From the NCBI GenBank assembly GCA_951802425.1, contig OX637798.1, positions 2,356,001 through 2,420,000 on the forward strand: 64,000 nucleotides of DNA. Reading direction: 5' to 3'. This stretch comes from Clavaria fumosa. Its lineage: Eukaryota > Basidiomycota > Agaricomycetes > Agaricales > Clavariaceae. Positions 41,701 to 53,725 of this stretch are shown in pieces. Position 1 is the stretch's first letter, and the number at the start of each line of letters is the position of its first letter. Made by a program: the position numbers and the translations under genes. The notes beneath the pieces were generated by a model. That model saw nothing but the letters and a program-made list of their open reading frames with translations, made no database searches and had not been told where the DNA came from.

Positions 41701-43510
41701 GACAGTGAGAGTGTGGGATGCAGTCACTGGTGCTCATCTGCAGACACTTGAGGGCCATTCTGATAGGGTCAGATCAGTGTCATTCTCTCCAGATGGCACA
41801 AGGATAATTTCAGGGTTTTTTGACAAGACAGTGAGAGTATGGGATGCAGTCACTGGTGCTCATCTGCAGTCATTTGAGGGCCATTCTAATGGGGTCAGAT
41901 CAGTGTCATTCTCTCCAGATGGCACAAGGATAGTTTCAGGGTCTGATGACCAGACAGTGAGAGTGTGGGATGCAGTCACTGGTGCTCATCTGCAGACACT
42001 TGAGGGCCATTCTGATAGGGTCAGATCAGTGTCATTCTCTCCAGATGGCACAAAAATAGTTTCAGGGTCTAATGACCAGACAGTGAGAGTGTGGGATACA
42101 GTCACTGGTGCTCATCTGCAGACACTTGAGGGCCATTCTAGTTTGGTCAGATCAGTGTCATTCTCTTCAGATGGCACAAGGATTGTTTCAGGGTCTTTTG
42201 ACAGGACAGTGAGAGTGTGGGATACAGTCACTGGTGCTCATCTGCACACACTTGAGGGCCATTCTCATTGGGTCAGATCAGTGTCATTCTCTTCAGATGG
42301 CACAAGGATAGTTTCAGGGTCTGCAGACAAGACAGTGAGAGTGTGGGATACAGTCACTGGTGCTCATCTGCAGACACTTGAGGGCCATTCTCATTGGGTC
42401 AGATCAGTGTCATTCTCTTCAGATGGCACAAGGATTGTTTCAGGGTCTTTTGACAGGACAGTGAGAGTGTGGGATACAGTCACTGGTGCTCATCTGCACA
42501 CACTTGAGGGCCATTCTGACTGTGTCAGATCAGTGTCATTCTCTCCAGATGGCACAAAGATAGTTTCAGGGTCTGAAGACAGCACAATGAGAGTGTGGGA
42601 TACAGTCACTGGTGCTCATCTGCAGACACTTGAGGGCCATTCTCATCAGGTCATGTCAGTGTCATTCTCTCCAGATGGCACAAGGATAGTTTCAGGGTCT
42701 TATGACCAGACAGTGAGAGTGTGGGATGCAGTCACTGGTGCTCATCTGCAGACACTTGAGGGCCATTCTGGTTGGGTCAGATCAGTGTCATTCTCTTCAG
42801 ATGGCACAAGGATAGTTTCAGGGTCTGATGACAAGACAGTGAGAGTGTGGGATACAGTCACTGGTGCTCATCTGCAGACACTTGAGGGCCATTCTGATTG
42901 GGTCAGATCAGTGTCATTCTCTTCAGATGGCACAAGGATAGTTTCAGGGTCTGATGACAAGACAGTGAGAGTGTGGGATACAGTCACTGGTGCTCATCTG
43001 CAGACACTTGAGGGCCATTCTCATTGGGTCAGATCAGTGTCATTCTCTTCAGATGGCACAAGGATTGTTTCAGGGTCTTTTGACAGGACAGTGAGAGTGT
43101 GGGATACAGTCACTGGTGCTCATCTGCACACACTTGAGGGCCATTCTGACTGTGTCAGATCAGTGTCATTCTCTCCAGATGGCACAAGGATAGTTTCAGG
43201 GTCTGATGATGAGACAGTGAGAGTATGGGATGCAGGAACTGGGGTCCTTCACATCATTCACAGTGATTCAAACTGTGGGAGGCCATGGCCATACCTCATC
43301 AATAATGGATGGATATCCATTTCTTTCACAAGGCACAGGCTTTGTTGGATACCTGTGGCTTATCGTAGCTATCCTGACACAAATGCGTCCACTATTGATC
43401 AAATGGTAGTGGTCACACCCCAGAATTCCATTATTTTTCTCCATTTCACTGCCTTGCATTCCTACCTCCATACACAGTTCCAAATACCTCTGCCTTCATA
43501 TAATTCTTAG
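38707..43510 (+). CDS. NLR-5: NACHT-WD40 receptor with 14 WD repeats, intact
   Basis: Exons 38707-38886, 38944-39077, 39133-39271, 39328-39384, 39443-39496, 39553-39580, 39634-41207, 41267-43510. They total 4410 nt, 1469 residues, the longest in the array. Exon 4 is 57 nt, against 36 nt in NLR-2, -4 and -7, adding seven residues to the helical linker. N-terminal bundle: GVPGLQEGIKGLVVLLDAIQ and NHLKRFFTRDRDTVEI. NACHT: GVAGSGKTT, GLVVIDALDEC, FLITSRP. Fourteen WD repeats equal two seven-bladed propellers. The C-terminal blade is [20 protein letters not shown]. Exon 7 is closest to NLR-4, exon 4 to NLR-6, and the 3' end to NLR-7, so the gene is a mosaic. aataaaa follows the stop at about 43571. 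Expected role: cytoplasmic non-self sensor. Confidence 0.92.
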
Positions 43511-44315
43511 CTCCTGTCCATGGGATCCCCCACCAAGCACAGGCCCAGGGGTGTTAAGATGGTGAAATGAGGAATAAAAAATAACTTGAATCAAAATGTG
43601 TACTTGAATCTTAGTGAGAGGATTTGTATAACAGCCTCAGTCACTTCTTTTGTATGTCAGAGGTCTGAATAATAATCAGAGCTGCCAAATTGCTGCAGGA
43701 AGCCTTGTGCCATTGGTTTCAAGTCCATAAGCACAGCACTTCCCAGCATCGAATATGTAGCCCCCAGAGACTTCCTGACACAGTTATTTTTTCATGCAAC
43801 ATGCTTAGGCAAGAAGATATACAGGTATTGTTAGAAATCCATGCCCCAATGGGTTGAAGCAAGAATGTTATGATAGCACCATCACACTAACAAATTTACC
43901 TCAAGAGAGACAAGGCTGATAATGAGCAGAGGCAAAGCTGATAACAGACGAAGTACAGAGAATGAAAACTACACCTCATGAAGAGACATATTATCATATA
44001 TTTTGATCAAGATTACATCCAGGTCAGAAGATAATGATAGATACAGCTGGTCACTGCAGGAACGGAAAGAAGGCCAAAACAAAACAAAAAAAGGAAGGAA
44101 AAAAATTAACCGAGAGACAACACCGCTGAGATGCACGAGGGGAGGTGTTCCGCATTGACGACTATCATGAGCGAGTAGCGATAGATACAAAAAAACAAGA
44201 AAAGGGTAAAGGTGGGGAGAGGCTGAATGGCTGAATGGGAAAAAAATGAATAGATTATGCACTATTACAAGGCGAGCACTTGAGACAAAGCCGCGAAATG
44301 AGAGGGCGTGGGCGT
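43511..44315 (+). repeat. NLR downstream spacer, repeat unit copy 5
   Basis: Nearly identical to the sequence after NLR-7 (63548 onward) and close to 18929-19758. Poly(A)-signal-like aataaaaaa near 43571. No gene is seen. Confidence 0.82.
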
Positions 44316-46467
44316 TTACATTAGTTCTGCGTGGCGCAGGTGGTCTCGCAGTATGATCTCTTCGACTGAGCGAAAGTGGGCGGTTGGTCAGTCACAAGCT
44401 CGCTGAAAAGAGGGTGCGGATGGGGAGGGGAGACCAGAGGAGGCTTACCGGTGCCCAGGGTGACCGCCGTGGCTTCCGTATCCTGTGCGCACGGATACCA
44501 TCAACGCAGAATGGGCGAAACGAAGGCCAATACGTACAATGACTGAAGTAAGGTGGAAGAAGAAGGGGCGTGGCTCGGGGGAGTGTTTCCGTTGTATCTC
44601 TCTGATGTGCTGCTGGAAGTCTTGAGAAGGCAACCATCAACCAATAAGGAAAGAAGAGAAATCAAATGGGATAGAACGACACGAACACTTGGTCGCAGTA
44701 GGCAGGTCGTTCTTCCGATCGCCAAGGCTGGGCACGCTGTCCTTGATGCGGACGCCGCGGCGCAGCTTCGAGTCGAGGATGTCGCACTTTTTGAGGAAGA
44801 GGATCATCTGCGTTTGTGCTAGCCACTTGCACGCGCATACCGCCTGCCACAGCAGGTAGCTGTCCTCGAGCCTGTTCACGCGCCGGTCCTCCTCGAGCTT
44901 CTCGTCGAAGTACGAGATGGGCGCGAGGAAGATGACCGCGTTCATGTTGTCGAAGGAGGAGTACCATGCTGCGCGCTGGCGCACTGTGAGGATGTGGGGG
45001 GGAGTTGGTCAGCCGGCCTGGACACCCTCGGGTATAAGTGGTACGCACGGATGACCGGGTCCTGCCCACGTCGTACATGAGCCATTCTTGGCCAACCTTG
45101 CAACCTGTATCGATTTAATGGAGCAGCGGTCAGGATGAAGGCCACTTTCAAAGGGAGGGGGGGGAATGGAACGGACACGAATTTGTACTCCTGCACGCCA
45201 AGCGTGCGCAGACGGACTCGAATGACATCTGCGTCCGTCGGCTGGTAGTGGCGCGTGGCGGCTCGCTCGACGTCGTTCAGGAAGCTGCGCAGGGGCAAAG
45301 CGGGTCAGCACGCAGCACAGCAACGAAAGAGCAATAATAATAACAATAAAGCAATAGTCCCGAACGTCACGTCGATACGCACAATCCTGGGGTCTCCTCG
45401 CGCCTGACGTTCCGCTTGGTCAGAGCAGACCGCAACATAGGGTCTTCCCATATCGCCTTCATGTCGTCCGCGCGCAACGCAATGACTGCCGTGATGTCGT
45501 TCAGCTCCGCGCCCCAACCGCGCCTCGCAACAGGGGTCGGCTGCTGCGCCTCTCCCGCAGCAGCAGCCGCAGCGACGGCGGCCCGCCCACAGCGGAAGCG
45601 GTCCAGTGCGGTCTTCCATCCGTTGTGCGAGTTGATCGAGAACTCTTGCCGCTGCTGCACGCAGAACGCTGGGGCTCGTGTCCGTGTCGTCGAACGGCGC
45701 GGCGGTCGTGATGAAGGTGGAGTGCACCTCGCTCGCGGCGGCGCCGAGACGCCGCTCGAATGCGCCGCAGCGGCTCGAGGGGAAGCTTCAGGCGACGGTG
45801 TTTTTCGGTGAAACGCTGCTGCTGCAGGTGGTGTGGTTGCAGCGAGGCCGGTGGGGGCGGCAGCTATGGTGGCGGAGGAAAAGGGGGCGCCTGTAGCGGT
45901 GGGCGGGGGAGAGGGAGTGGAGGTTTAGGAGCGCCGAGCCATTTCGTCGGAGGGGAGGTCGAGCACGGTGTTGACATTGCGGACGTGGTTGAGCTGGATG
46001 ACGGCGCGCCATGAGACGCGTTCTTCCTGCTATTCACGGCGGGCGTAGGTGAGCTGGAAGTCTGTGGTGCATTTGTGTGGTGGGGATTCCACAAGCGTTA
46101 GTGGTAGGATCAAAGAGCGTCAGAGTGGGATCACCAAGAGATGAGTGGCGCACTTTTGAGGGTAGCGGATTTACCTGGGAGACGTCGTTTGATCAGCCAG
46201 TGAAAAGCAGTGAGATTAATGATGATGGACGTGGGTGTGGGAGAAATAATAAGACGCACGGCTCTCGCTCTGTCCCAGGAGGGAGACCTTGACGCGACGC
46301 TTCTTGCATCGGAGCGTCGCCTTTTCCTGACGGATCTGCTCGTCGATCTCCTCGCCGACGCGGCGGGCGTGGGACTCGGCGAGCTCGCGCGCCCCGTGCT
46401 TTGCCGGCGTCTCGTCGCGTGGGGGCAAGAGGGCGGCGGCGAGTGGGTCGTCGTCGTTGATGCGCAT
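44316..46467 (-). pseudogene. G-alpha-like pseudogene A4
   Basis: Exon 1 is in frame from the ATG at 46467 (MRINDDDPLAAALLPPRDET; EEIDEQIRQEKATL; KVSLLGQSES). The last exon base is C, so the P-loop glycine codon at the splice junction becomes arginine (GQSESRKS). The 21-nt exon near 46160-46180 gives KSATLKN. Exon 3 has TAG in place of the conserved tryptophan (ARRE-stop-QEERAS). The DTSPS segment is frameshifted as in A2. Later parts: switch I (VIRVRLRTLGVQEY), switch II altered to YDVGRTRS, NAVIFLAPISYFD, KKCD, HLTSVI, and terminal stop at 44316-44318. Nonsense and frameshift make it inactive. It is most similar to A2. Confidence 0.85.
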
Positions 46468-46573
46468 GTCTTGGACGGGGGTTCTAGGTGGATCGATGGG
46501 GAGAAGGGGAAAGGGGGTGGGATGGAGGGGTGCGGGTACGGATACGGGTGAGGCGCGAGACGGGTGTCGCGGA

Positions 46574-46598
46574 TGAGGAGGAGGAGGAGGAGGAGGAG
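46574..46598 (+). repeat. (GAG)n microsatellite upstream of G-alpha A4
   Basis: About eight gag units, shorter than the tracts at 22038 and 56745. Confidence 0.8.
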
Positions 46599-46734
46599 CG
46601 TTGTAGGATCCAAAAGATGAGAGAAATTTCGTAATCGAATCATCGAATGAAATTCCTTCCCCAAACTGGAAGTTGAATCATCGATCGGATTCGACCGAGA
46701 TTTGATGAGTCAGAGATCTCCTTTGAACTAGCGA

Positions 46735-48058
46735 TGACATCATCGGGGTTGCGACCTTGCCTTGATCTCAACAAGCTCTCATGTGATCAGCAAGATGTCC
46801 TGACTCTGAGAGTGGACTTGCTTTCCCTCACTGCACAAAGGGAGTTTACTGATTATGGAGAGTACATCTATGGATTGTTTATTGCATTCGGGCTGGTCGT
46901 CTTGTCTCTCTATCTTGAAGCAATTATCCTTCGATTGAGATGTGTCTGATTGCTCTCTCTCTCGACCTACACCTTCTGAAATGGAATGTCCATGTGTCCC
47001 TCCTATTTTGCGGCATCACTTTGAAACACTACGCGTATATACACATCATGTCTCGAAAGACACACTCTCACAGCTTTTAGAGAATTTCATCTTCATCTAC
47101 CTCAGATTGTCGCCATTCACGCACGAGCCCGCCAAGTTCAGAGAAGGTCACGAATTACGTCAAGCCACTCTTCACCGCCATCACCATGGTCGCTATCGTA
47201 TTGACACGCTACGCCACTGCCTTTCCCTTCTCTGAGGCAATCAACTTCTTCTACAGGCACACCGCGGCCAGGGGAACGAAGAGCCGCCGCATTCAAACCA
47301 GATAATGCTCTTCTGGGCCGGACTGCGCGGCGCCGTCGGTGTCGATCTGGCTGCAGGCTTCAAAGGGCCCAACGCGCAGACGCTCCGGACGACCGTGCTC
47401 ATTGTTGTCGTGCTCAATGTCATCCTCTCTGGGGGGACGTCGGCGCAGATGCTCGAGATCCTCGGAATCCGCACGGGGGTCGAGGGCAGGTAAGCGTCTA
47501 GCAACGAGGATGACGGCGGCGATAGATGGAATCACCGAGGCACGCGCCTAAGCAGACTTGGGCGATCGCGGCCCTACTTTGACGACGAGCCATCATATCT
47601 GACGCCCAGGAGACAGACGTTCCCACGCAGCGACCCTGCGCGGGTCAGCTCTTACTACGGGTCGTACAACCATCAGCACGGGCATGCGCAGATGGTAAAC
47701 CCAGGCGCGCTGTTCTCTGCTGTGTCGTCGGAGCCGTACGAGTCGGACAGGGAGGAGGTACTGCCGATGGCGCCGACGACGTCCGCTGGTGGTGGCAGTC
47801 GTGGGAACGGCGGCGAGGAGGGGCAGGGGTGGACGGCGGATGGGGAGCTCGTTGGGGGCGAGGACGGCCAGTGGTTCCAAGCGCTTGACGAGCCGTATCC
47901 GCTGCCAATCTTCTCGAACGCGACGGCGAGCCGGACGTTCCACGCGTGCAAGACACGGATGTGGGGGCAGGGGATGTAGGGGGAGGTTGGACACTCCGAT
48001 CGAGAGCGATGGCGAGAAAAGGGGTGCGGAGGTAGATTTAGGAGGGGCTGGGGCGTAA
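46735..48058 (+). pseudogene. NHX-type antiporter fragment N4, longest version
   Basis: Near-copy of N2 (22240-23480), with the same relics: DYGEYIYGLFIAFGLVVLSL, FCGITLKHYAY, VTNYVKPLFTAITMVAIVL, FPFSEAINFFYRH, FWAGLRGAVGVDLAAGFKG. The tail continues further here: FDDEPSYLTPRRQTFPRSDP, YNHQHGHAQMVNPGALFS, GQWFQALDEPYPLPIFSNAT, and a plausible natural C terminus (EVDLGGAGA, stop 48056-48058). Stops after the VEGR region (47490-47502) and missing N-terminal helices show it is dead. It is the best template for reconstructing the family relationship. Confidence 0.75.
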
Positions 48059-48591
48059 CGGTGGTGAGCGCCGGGATGGGAATGCGGTCAGCGTCACGGG
48101 CTCTGCGCTGCCCCTTGGGACTGTAGAGAGCCGTATGGAGCGAGGATTTTCGAGCCCAAAACTGAGGGCGACTCCACTTGATGGGCAGAGCAACAGCAAC
48201 AGCAGAGATAGGTTGTTGTAATATTTACACGCGGTTAGCTTCGGGCTGCCTAGTCTGCTGTCTTATTTTTCTCTCTTGTCCGTAAACATTGCATATTCAT
48301 ATTTGATCAGGATTACATCCAGGTCAAAGGTGAGAATGATACGGCTGGGCACTGGGAATGGACAGAAGACCAAAATCAATATATAAAGCATCACAGAGAT
48401 GGACGAGGAGGTATACCGCGTTGTAAGGTTGACGACTATCATGAGCGAGTAGCGATACATATAAAAGTATGGAATCAGTCGAGATGGGGAGAGGCCGAAC
48501 GACGAACAAGCATAGATTACGCACCATTACAAGGCGAGCGCTTGAGACAAAGCCATAAGCGAGATGGAAGGGGTGGGCGATAGTTAGATTA
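48059..48591. other. Spacer between NHX N4 and second G-alpha paralogue
   Basis: The first 180 bp are unique and look like an NHX 3' UTR. From about 48300 the sequence is a diverged version of the unit that lies 3' of the other G-alpha genes (gattacatccaggtca; gactatcatgagcgagtagcgata; caaggcgagcgcttgagacaaagcc). No gene is seen. Confidence 0.6.
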
Positions 48592-49060
48592 CAGTAACTC
48601 TGTGTGGCGCAGATAGTCTCGCAGTATGATTCCTTCAACTGAAGAAAACAGGCAGTCAGTCACGAGTTTGCTGTAGACAGGGTGCGGAAGGGGACGGGGT
48701 AGTGAAAAGAGGTTTACTGGTGGCAAAAATGATCGTCGCAATTTCCGTATGCTGTGCGCGCAGATACAATCAACATGGAATCAGCTAAATATCAATGCGC
48801 ACGATGATTGAAGTAACGTGGAAGTAACGTGGAAGAAGGAGAATAGTTCGGGGGAGTGTTTCCGGAGTATCTTCCTGAAAAATCGTCATATCAGAGGAGG
48901 ATAATAGGGCAAAAAGAGAAAGAAGAAGGACCATCTGCGTGCGCGCGAGCAAGGGGCTCGTGCACACCACATTCCACAGCCGGTAGCTGTCCACGCTCGG
49001 GTCATCCACGAGCTTCTGGGGGACGTGGTTTGGGGGAGGGCGCGAAGGTAGATTCCCGCT
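48592..49060 (-). pseudogene. Second G-alpha paralogue, 3'-half fragment with C terminus (module 4)
   Basis: Terminal exon on the minus strand: VEGIILRDYLRHTELL and stop at the ttacagtaact end. The exon before it reads HTEIATIIFAT after ..cacag, equivalent to DTEATAVTLGT in the A copies. Before that lie FHVTSIIV and, near 49060-48960, DPSVDSYRLWNVVCTSPLLA, equivalent to LEDSYLLWQAVC..KWLA. It clearly represents a paralogue distinct from A1-A5. The 5' half (P-loop, helical domain, switches) is absent. Confidence 0.65.
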
Positions 49061-49069
49061 GCTGACATT

Positions 49070-49187
49070 GCAGGTCGGCGTCACATGACACCAGAGCCGG
49101 AATTGACCGCCATCGATAAGCATCGTCGATACCGTAAGCATCGTCGTCGCAAACTTGCATCTTTCGTCGACACTACTAATATCAATC
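49070..49187 (+). promoter_or_regulatory. NLR-6 5' flank
   Basis: tcacatgacacc at 49081-49092, 107 bp before the ATG, then gataagcatcgtcg, a second aagcatcgtcg and tctttcgtcgacac. It matches the NLR-5 flank without the LINE. Confidence 0.45.
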
Positions 49188-52100
49188 ATGCGCAAAGCTC
49201 TTGACACCACCCTCGCGAAGCTAAAGTCGTCTACAGGACCTCATTCTCTTGCCTTCATTAGCCTCCAGAATGCTCTTGCACTTCTCAAGGAGGTTGCGGG
49301 GAAGTCGGGTGTACCAGGACTGCAGGAAGGTATCAAAGGATTGGTGGTTCTCCTCGATGCTATTGAAGTGCGTGAGACATCTCATTTACTGTGCTGTTGC
49401 ATCGCTCGCTAACCATCCACACAGAAAACCTCACAGAACAGCAGTGACTTAAAATCACTTGAGCAGCGCGTTCGAGACTTGCATTTAATGCTGCAAGAGG
49501 CATCCGATGGGGGGACCCTGCCTACAGCAATGACTGACCGTATCAACCACTTGTCTGAGTGAGTCACCATCCCTCTATACAATGTTTTGTTGATCTCAAC
49601 CTCGAATGGCAGATCATGGAAGTCTGTTGGCGAGCAGGCACAACATATGATCATGCGCAACCACTTGAAGCGTTTCCTCACTCGCAACCGTGATACTGTT
49701 GAGATTACGGGCCTCATCTCTGCTATCAATGACTCAATCCAACAATTTCTTGTAAGTGGATGGTTTGTACCTTTCGGAGACCGTGATTGAGCTGTGTCTA
49801 CCCCAAGGTTGAAATTACACTTGTCAATGCTCAAAAGACACTTGCCATTGAGTCCGCACTTGGAGTAAGTTCATGAGCCATAAATTGGCATAATTGTACA
49901 GATGTGACTGACCAATTGCTAGGAACATGCCGCCCGAGCTGAGGAACATGCTGCCCAAACTGAGGCTAATTTTCAGGTTTGTCTCTTCCTGTCGTTGTCC
50001 TTGTCCTGTTTATCATATGATTCATTTCTCAGGAAATCAAGACAAGGCTTGATGACTACAGTATGGTTTATTCATAATTTGATTCAGTGCTTTACTTATG
50101 TTTGGTCCGCAGCTGGTCTCAATCTGCCCCATGCTGCCACTGCTGGCTTCAGTTGCAATAATAAGCTCGTCCCATGTCTTGATGGTACTCGGAAACAGAT
50201 TCTTGATGAGCTATATCAATGGATTGGTCATGACATCGAAGACCTCTTCCAGGAGGGCATACTTACATCCTCTGACCATTTATGTGTCATGGGGACTCGG
50301 CAGATATTTTGGATCAATGGTGTAGCTGGGAGTGGGAAGACTACAATTGCTTACACTGCTGCTGAGTACTGTGAGGACAAAGGAATGCTTGCTGCAAGCT
50401 TCTTCTGCTCCAGGGATAATGCTGATTGCAGCAACCTTAATTTGGTTTTCACCACCATTGCCTATCAATTGGGACAGTTTTGTCCAGAGTTCAAGGCTGG
50501 TCTTGCAGAAGTGATCAGGTCAAATCCTGATGTTGTTTACTCCAATGTCTCCTATCAGCTGAAAAAGATGATTGTCAAACCATTGCTTGCTATGAGGAAT
50601 AAGTTTCCTCAAGGTTTAGTGGTGATTGATGCTCTGGATGAATGCAAGGATGACAGTTCTACATCCACCATTCTGGCATCTTTGTCTCAACACATTGACA
50701 AGTTGTCCCCATTGCAATTCCTCATCACCAGTAGACCAATTCTCCAGATCACTGGAGCTTTTCAACATCCACATCTCATCAATACAACCAGGCCATTGAT
50801 TCTTCATCAAGTCAAGTTGGATGTCATTAAAAGTGATATCCAGTGTTATCTGAAATGGCACCTTGGTGCTATCAAGCAGAAATATCACATTCCTGGTACC
50901 TGGCCATCTTCAAGAGATGTTGAAGACTTGACCTATATGTCTTCAGGCCTGTTCATATTTGCTGCTACTGCAGCAAGGTTCATTGATGCTGCTGATCCCA
51001 GGGGGCAATTGAAGATACTTTTGAACAAAAAGTCTATTACAGGCTTCTCTCCTCTGCAGCATCTGGATCAGTTATACTCCCAAGTGCTCAACACTGCATT
51101 CCCAGATATTTCTGATCACCTTGGAGCCAAATTGCAATTGATTCTGGGTGCCATTGTCACCCTTCAGGATCCTCTCCCTTCCGATCAATTGGAGGATCTG
51201 CTTGAATGTGATGTTCTTGGTTATCTTCAGCAGTTACAGGCAATCATCACCCTTCCAAATGATGGTGTTGGAGTTATTAGATTGATCCACCCATCATTTT
51301 TTGATTTCATTGTGGATTCTACCAGATGCCATGATGAGCAGTTTAGAATCAATCTTGAAGAGCAGCACACCATCATGGCAGAGAAATGCCTGATCATGAT
51401 GAAAAGGCTGCAGAAGGATATTTGTGGCATAAGAGATCCCACCAAATTCAACCATGAGGTTCCAGATCTCCCAGAGATTATATCCAATCACATCTCATGT
51501 GGCCTGCAGTATGCATGTAAATATTGGGGTGTGCATGTTTGCAGTGGCAAGCTTTCAAGTGATGTATTGAAGCTTCTAGGATACTTTTGCTCAAATCATT
51601 TATTACACTGGATAGAGGTCTGCAGCCTTCTTGGGCATCTAAGAAATGCATTGCAAATGTTGGCATCTGTGCATGCCTGTCTTGCAGTAAGTGCATATCC
51701 TTGTCAGTTGAGGTTGTCAAAACTAACATGTAATCCTTTCTGCAGATCAGGAAAGATGTGCATATGACAGTCTCAGCACTGTTATATGATGGTGAAAGAT
51801 TGATTCAAGAGTTCTTTCCAGCCATCAGTGTGTCTGCCTTGCAGGTGTATTTTACAGCTTTGCCCTTCACCCCAACTGGCACTGAATTATACAACACCTA
51901 TCATAAGCAGATGGAGGGTGCAGTGATAGTGCAATGGGCATTACCAAAAGAATGGAGTGCATGTATACAGGTCATAGAGGGCCATTCTGGTTGTGTCACC
52001 TCAGTGTCATTGTCTCCAGATGGCACAAGGATAATTTCAGGGTCTGAAGACAAGACAGTGAGAGTATGGGATGCAGTCACTGGTGCTCATCTGCAGACAC

Positions 52101-53725
52101 TTGAGGGCCATTTTGATGAGGTCACATCAGTATCATTCTCTCCAGATGGCACAAGGATAGTTTCAGGGTCTATTGACAGGACAATGAGAGTGTGGGATAC
52201 AGTCACTGGTGCTCATCTGCAGACACTTGGGGGCCATTTTGATGAGGTCACATCAGTATCATTCTCTCCAGATGGCATAAGGATTGTTTCAGGGTCTATT
52301 GACAAGACAATGAGAGTGTGGGATACAGTCACTGGTGCTCATCTGCAGACACTTGAGGGCCATTCTAATTGTGTCACATCAGTGTCATTCTCTTCAGATG
52401 GTACAAGGATTGTTTCAGGGTCTGAAGACAGGACAGTGAGAGTGTGGGATACAGTCACTGGTGCTCATCTGCAGACACTTGAGGGCCATTCTAATGGTGT
52501 CCAATCAGTGACATTCTCTCCAGATGGTACAAGGATTGTTTCAGGGTGTTATGACAAGACAGTGAGAGTGTGGGCTACAGTCACTGGTGCTCATCTGCAG
52601 ACACTTGAGGGCCATTCTAATGGTGTCCAATCAGTGTCATTCTCTCCAGATGGCACAAGGATTATTTCAGGGTCTTATGACAAGACAGTGAGAGTGTGGG
52701 ATACAGTCACTGGTGCTCATCTGCAGACACTTGAGGGCCATTCTAATTGTGTCACATCAGTGTCATTCTGTCCAGATGGCACAAAAATAGTTTCAGGGTC
52801 TGTTGACAGGACAGTGAGAGTGTGGGATACAGTCACTGGTGCTCATCTGCAGACACTTGAGGGCTATTCTGATTGGGTCAGATCAGTGTCATTCTCTTCA
52901 GATGGCACAAGGATAGTGTCAGGGTCTGATGACAGGACAGTGAGAGTGTGGGATACAGTCACTGGTGCTCATCTGCAGACACTTGAGGGCCATTCTGATT
53001 TGGTCAGATCAGTGTCATTCTCTCCAGATGGCACAAGGATAGTTTCAGGGTCTGTCAACACAGTGAGAGTGTGGGATGCAGTCACTGGCACTCATCTGCA
53101 GACACTTGATGGCCATTCTGCTGGTGTCACATCAGTGTCATTCTCTCCAGATGGCACAAAAATAGTATCAGGGTCTAATGACAAGACAGTGGGAGTGTGG
53201 GATACAGTCACTGGTGCTCATCTGAAAACACTTGAAGGCCATACTGGTTGGGTCAGATCAGTGTCATTCTCTCCAGATGGCACAAGGATAGTTTCAGGGT
53301 CTTATGACAAGACAGTGAGAGTGTGGGATGCAGTCACTGGTGCTCATCTGCAAACACTTGAGGGCCATTCTGATTGGGTCATGTCAGTGTCATTCTCTCC
53401 AGATGGCACAAGGATTGTTTCAGGGTCTGATGATGAGACAGTGAGAATATGGGATGCAGGAACTGGGGTCCTTCACATCATTCACAGTGATTCAAACAAG
53501 GGGAGGTCATGGCCATACCTCTTCAATAATGGGTGGATATCCACTTCTTTCACAAGGCATAAGCTTTGTTGGATTCCTGTGACTTATCGTCACATGTATG
53601 CATCCACTATTGATCAAGTGGCAGGGGTTGCACCCCAGAATTCCATCATTTCCCTCCAATTCACTGCCTTGCATTCCTACCTCCATACACAGTTTCAAGT
53701 ACCTCTGCCTTCATATCATTCTTAG
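49188..53725 (+). CDS. NLR-6: NACHT-WD40 receptor with 12 WD repeats, intact
   Basis: Exons 49188-49367, 49425-49558, 49613-49751, 49808-49864, 49923-49976, 50033-50060, 50113-51686, 51746-53725. They total 4146 nt, 1381 residues. Exon 4 has the 57-nt form shared with NLR-5. The linker helix is EHAARAEEHAAQTEANFQ. NACHT motifs GVAGSGKTT, GLVVIDALDEC and FLITSRP are complete. The 12 WD repeats share a block with NLR-1, including the short repeat [11 protein letters not shown] and the repeats beginning LDGHSAGV and LEGHTGWV. One repeat has WATVTG in place of WDTVTG and another SGCYD in place of SGSYD. The C-terminal blade is [12 protein letters not shown], as in NLR-1. Poly(A)-like aataaaaa follows the stop. 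Confidence 0.92.
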
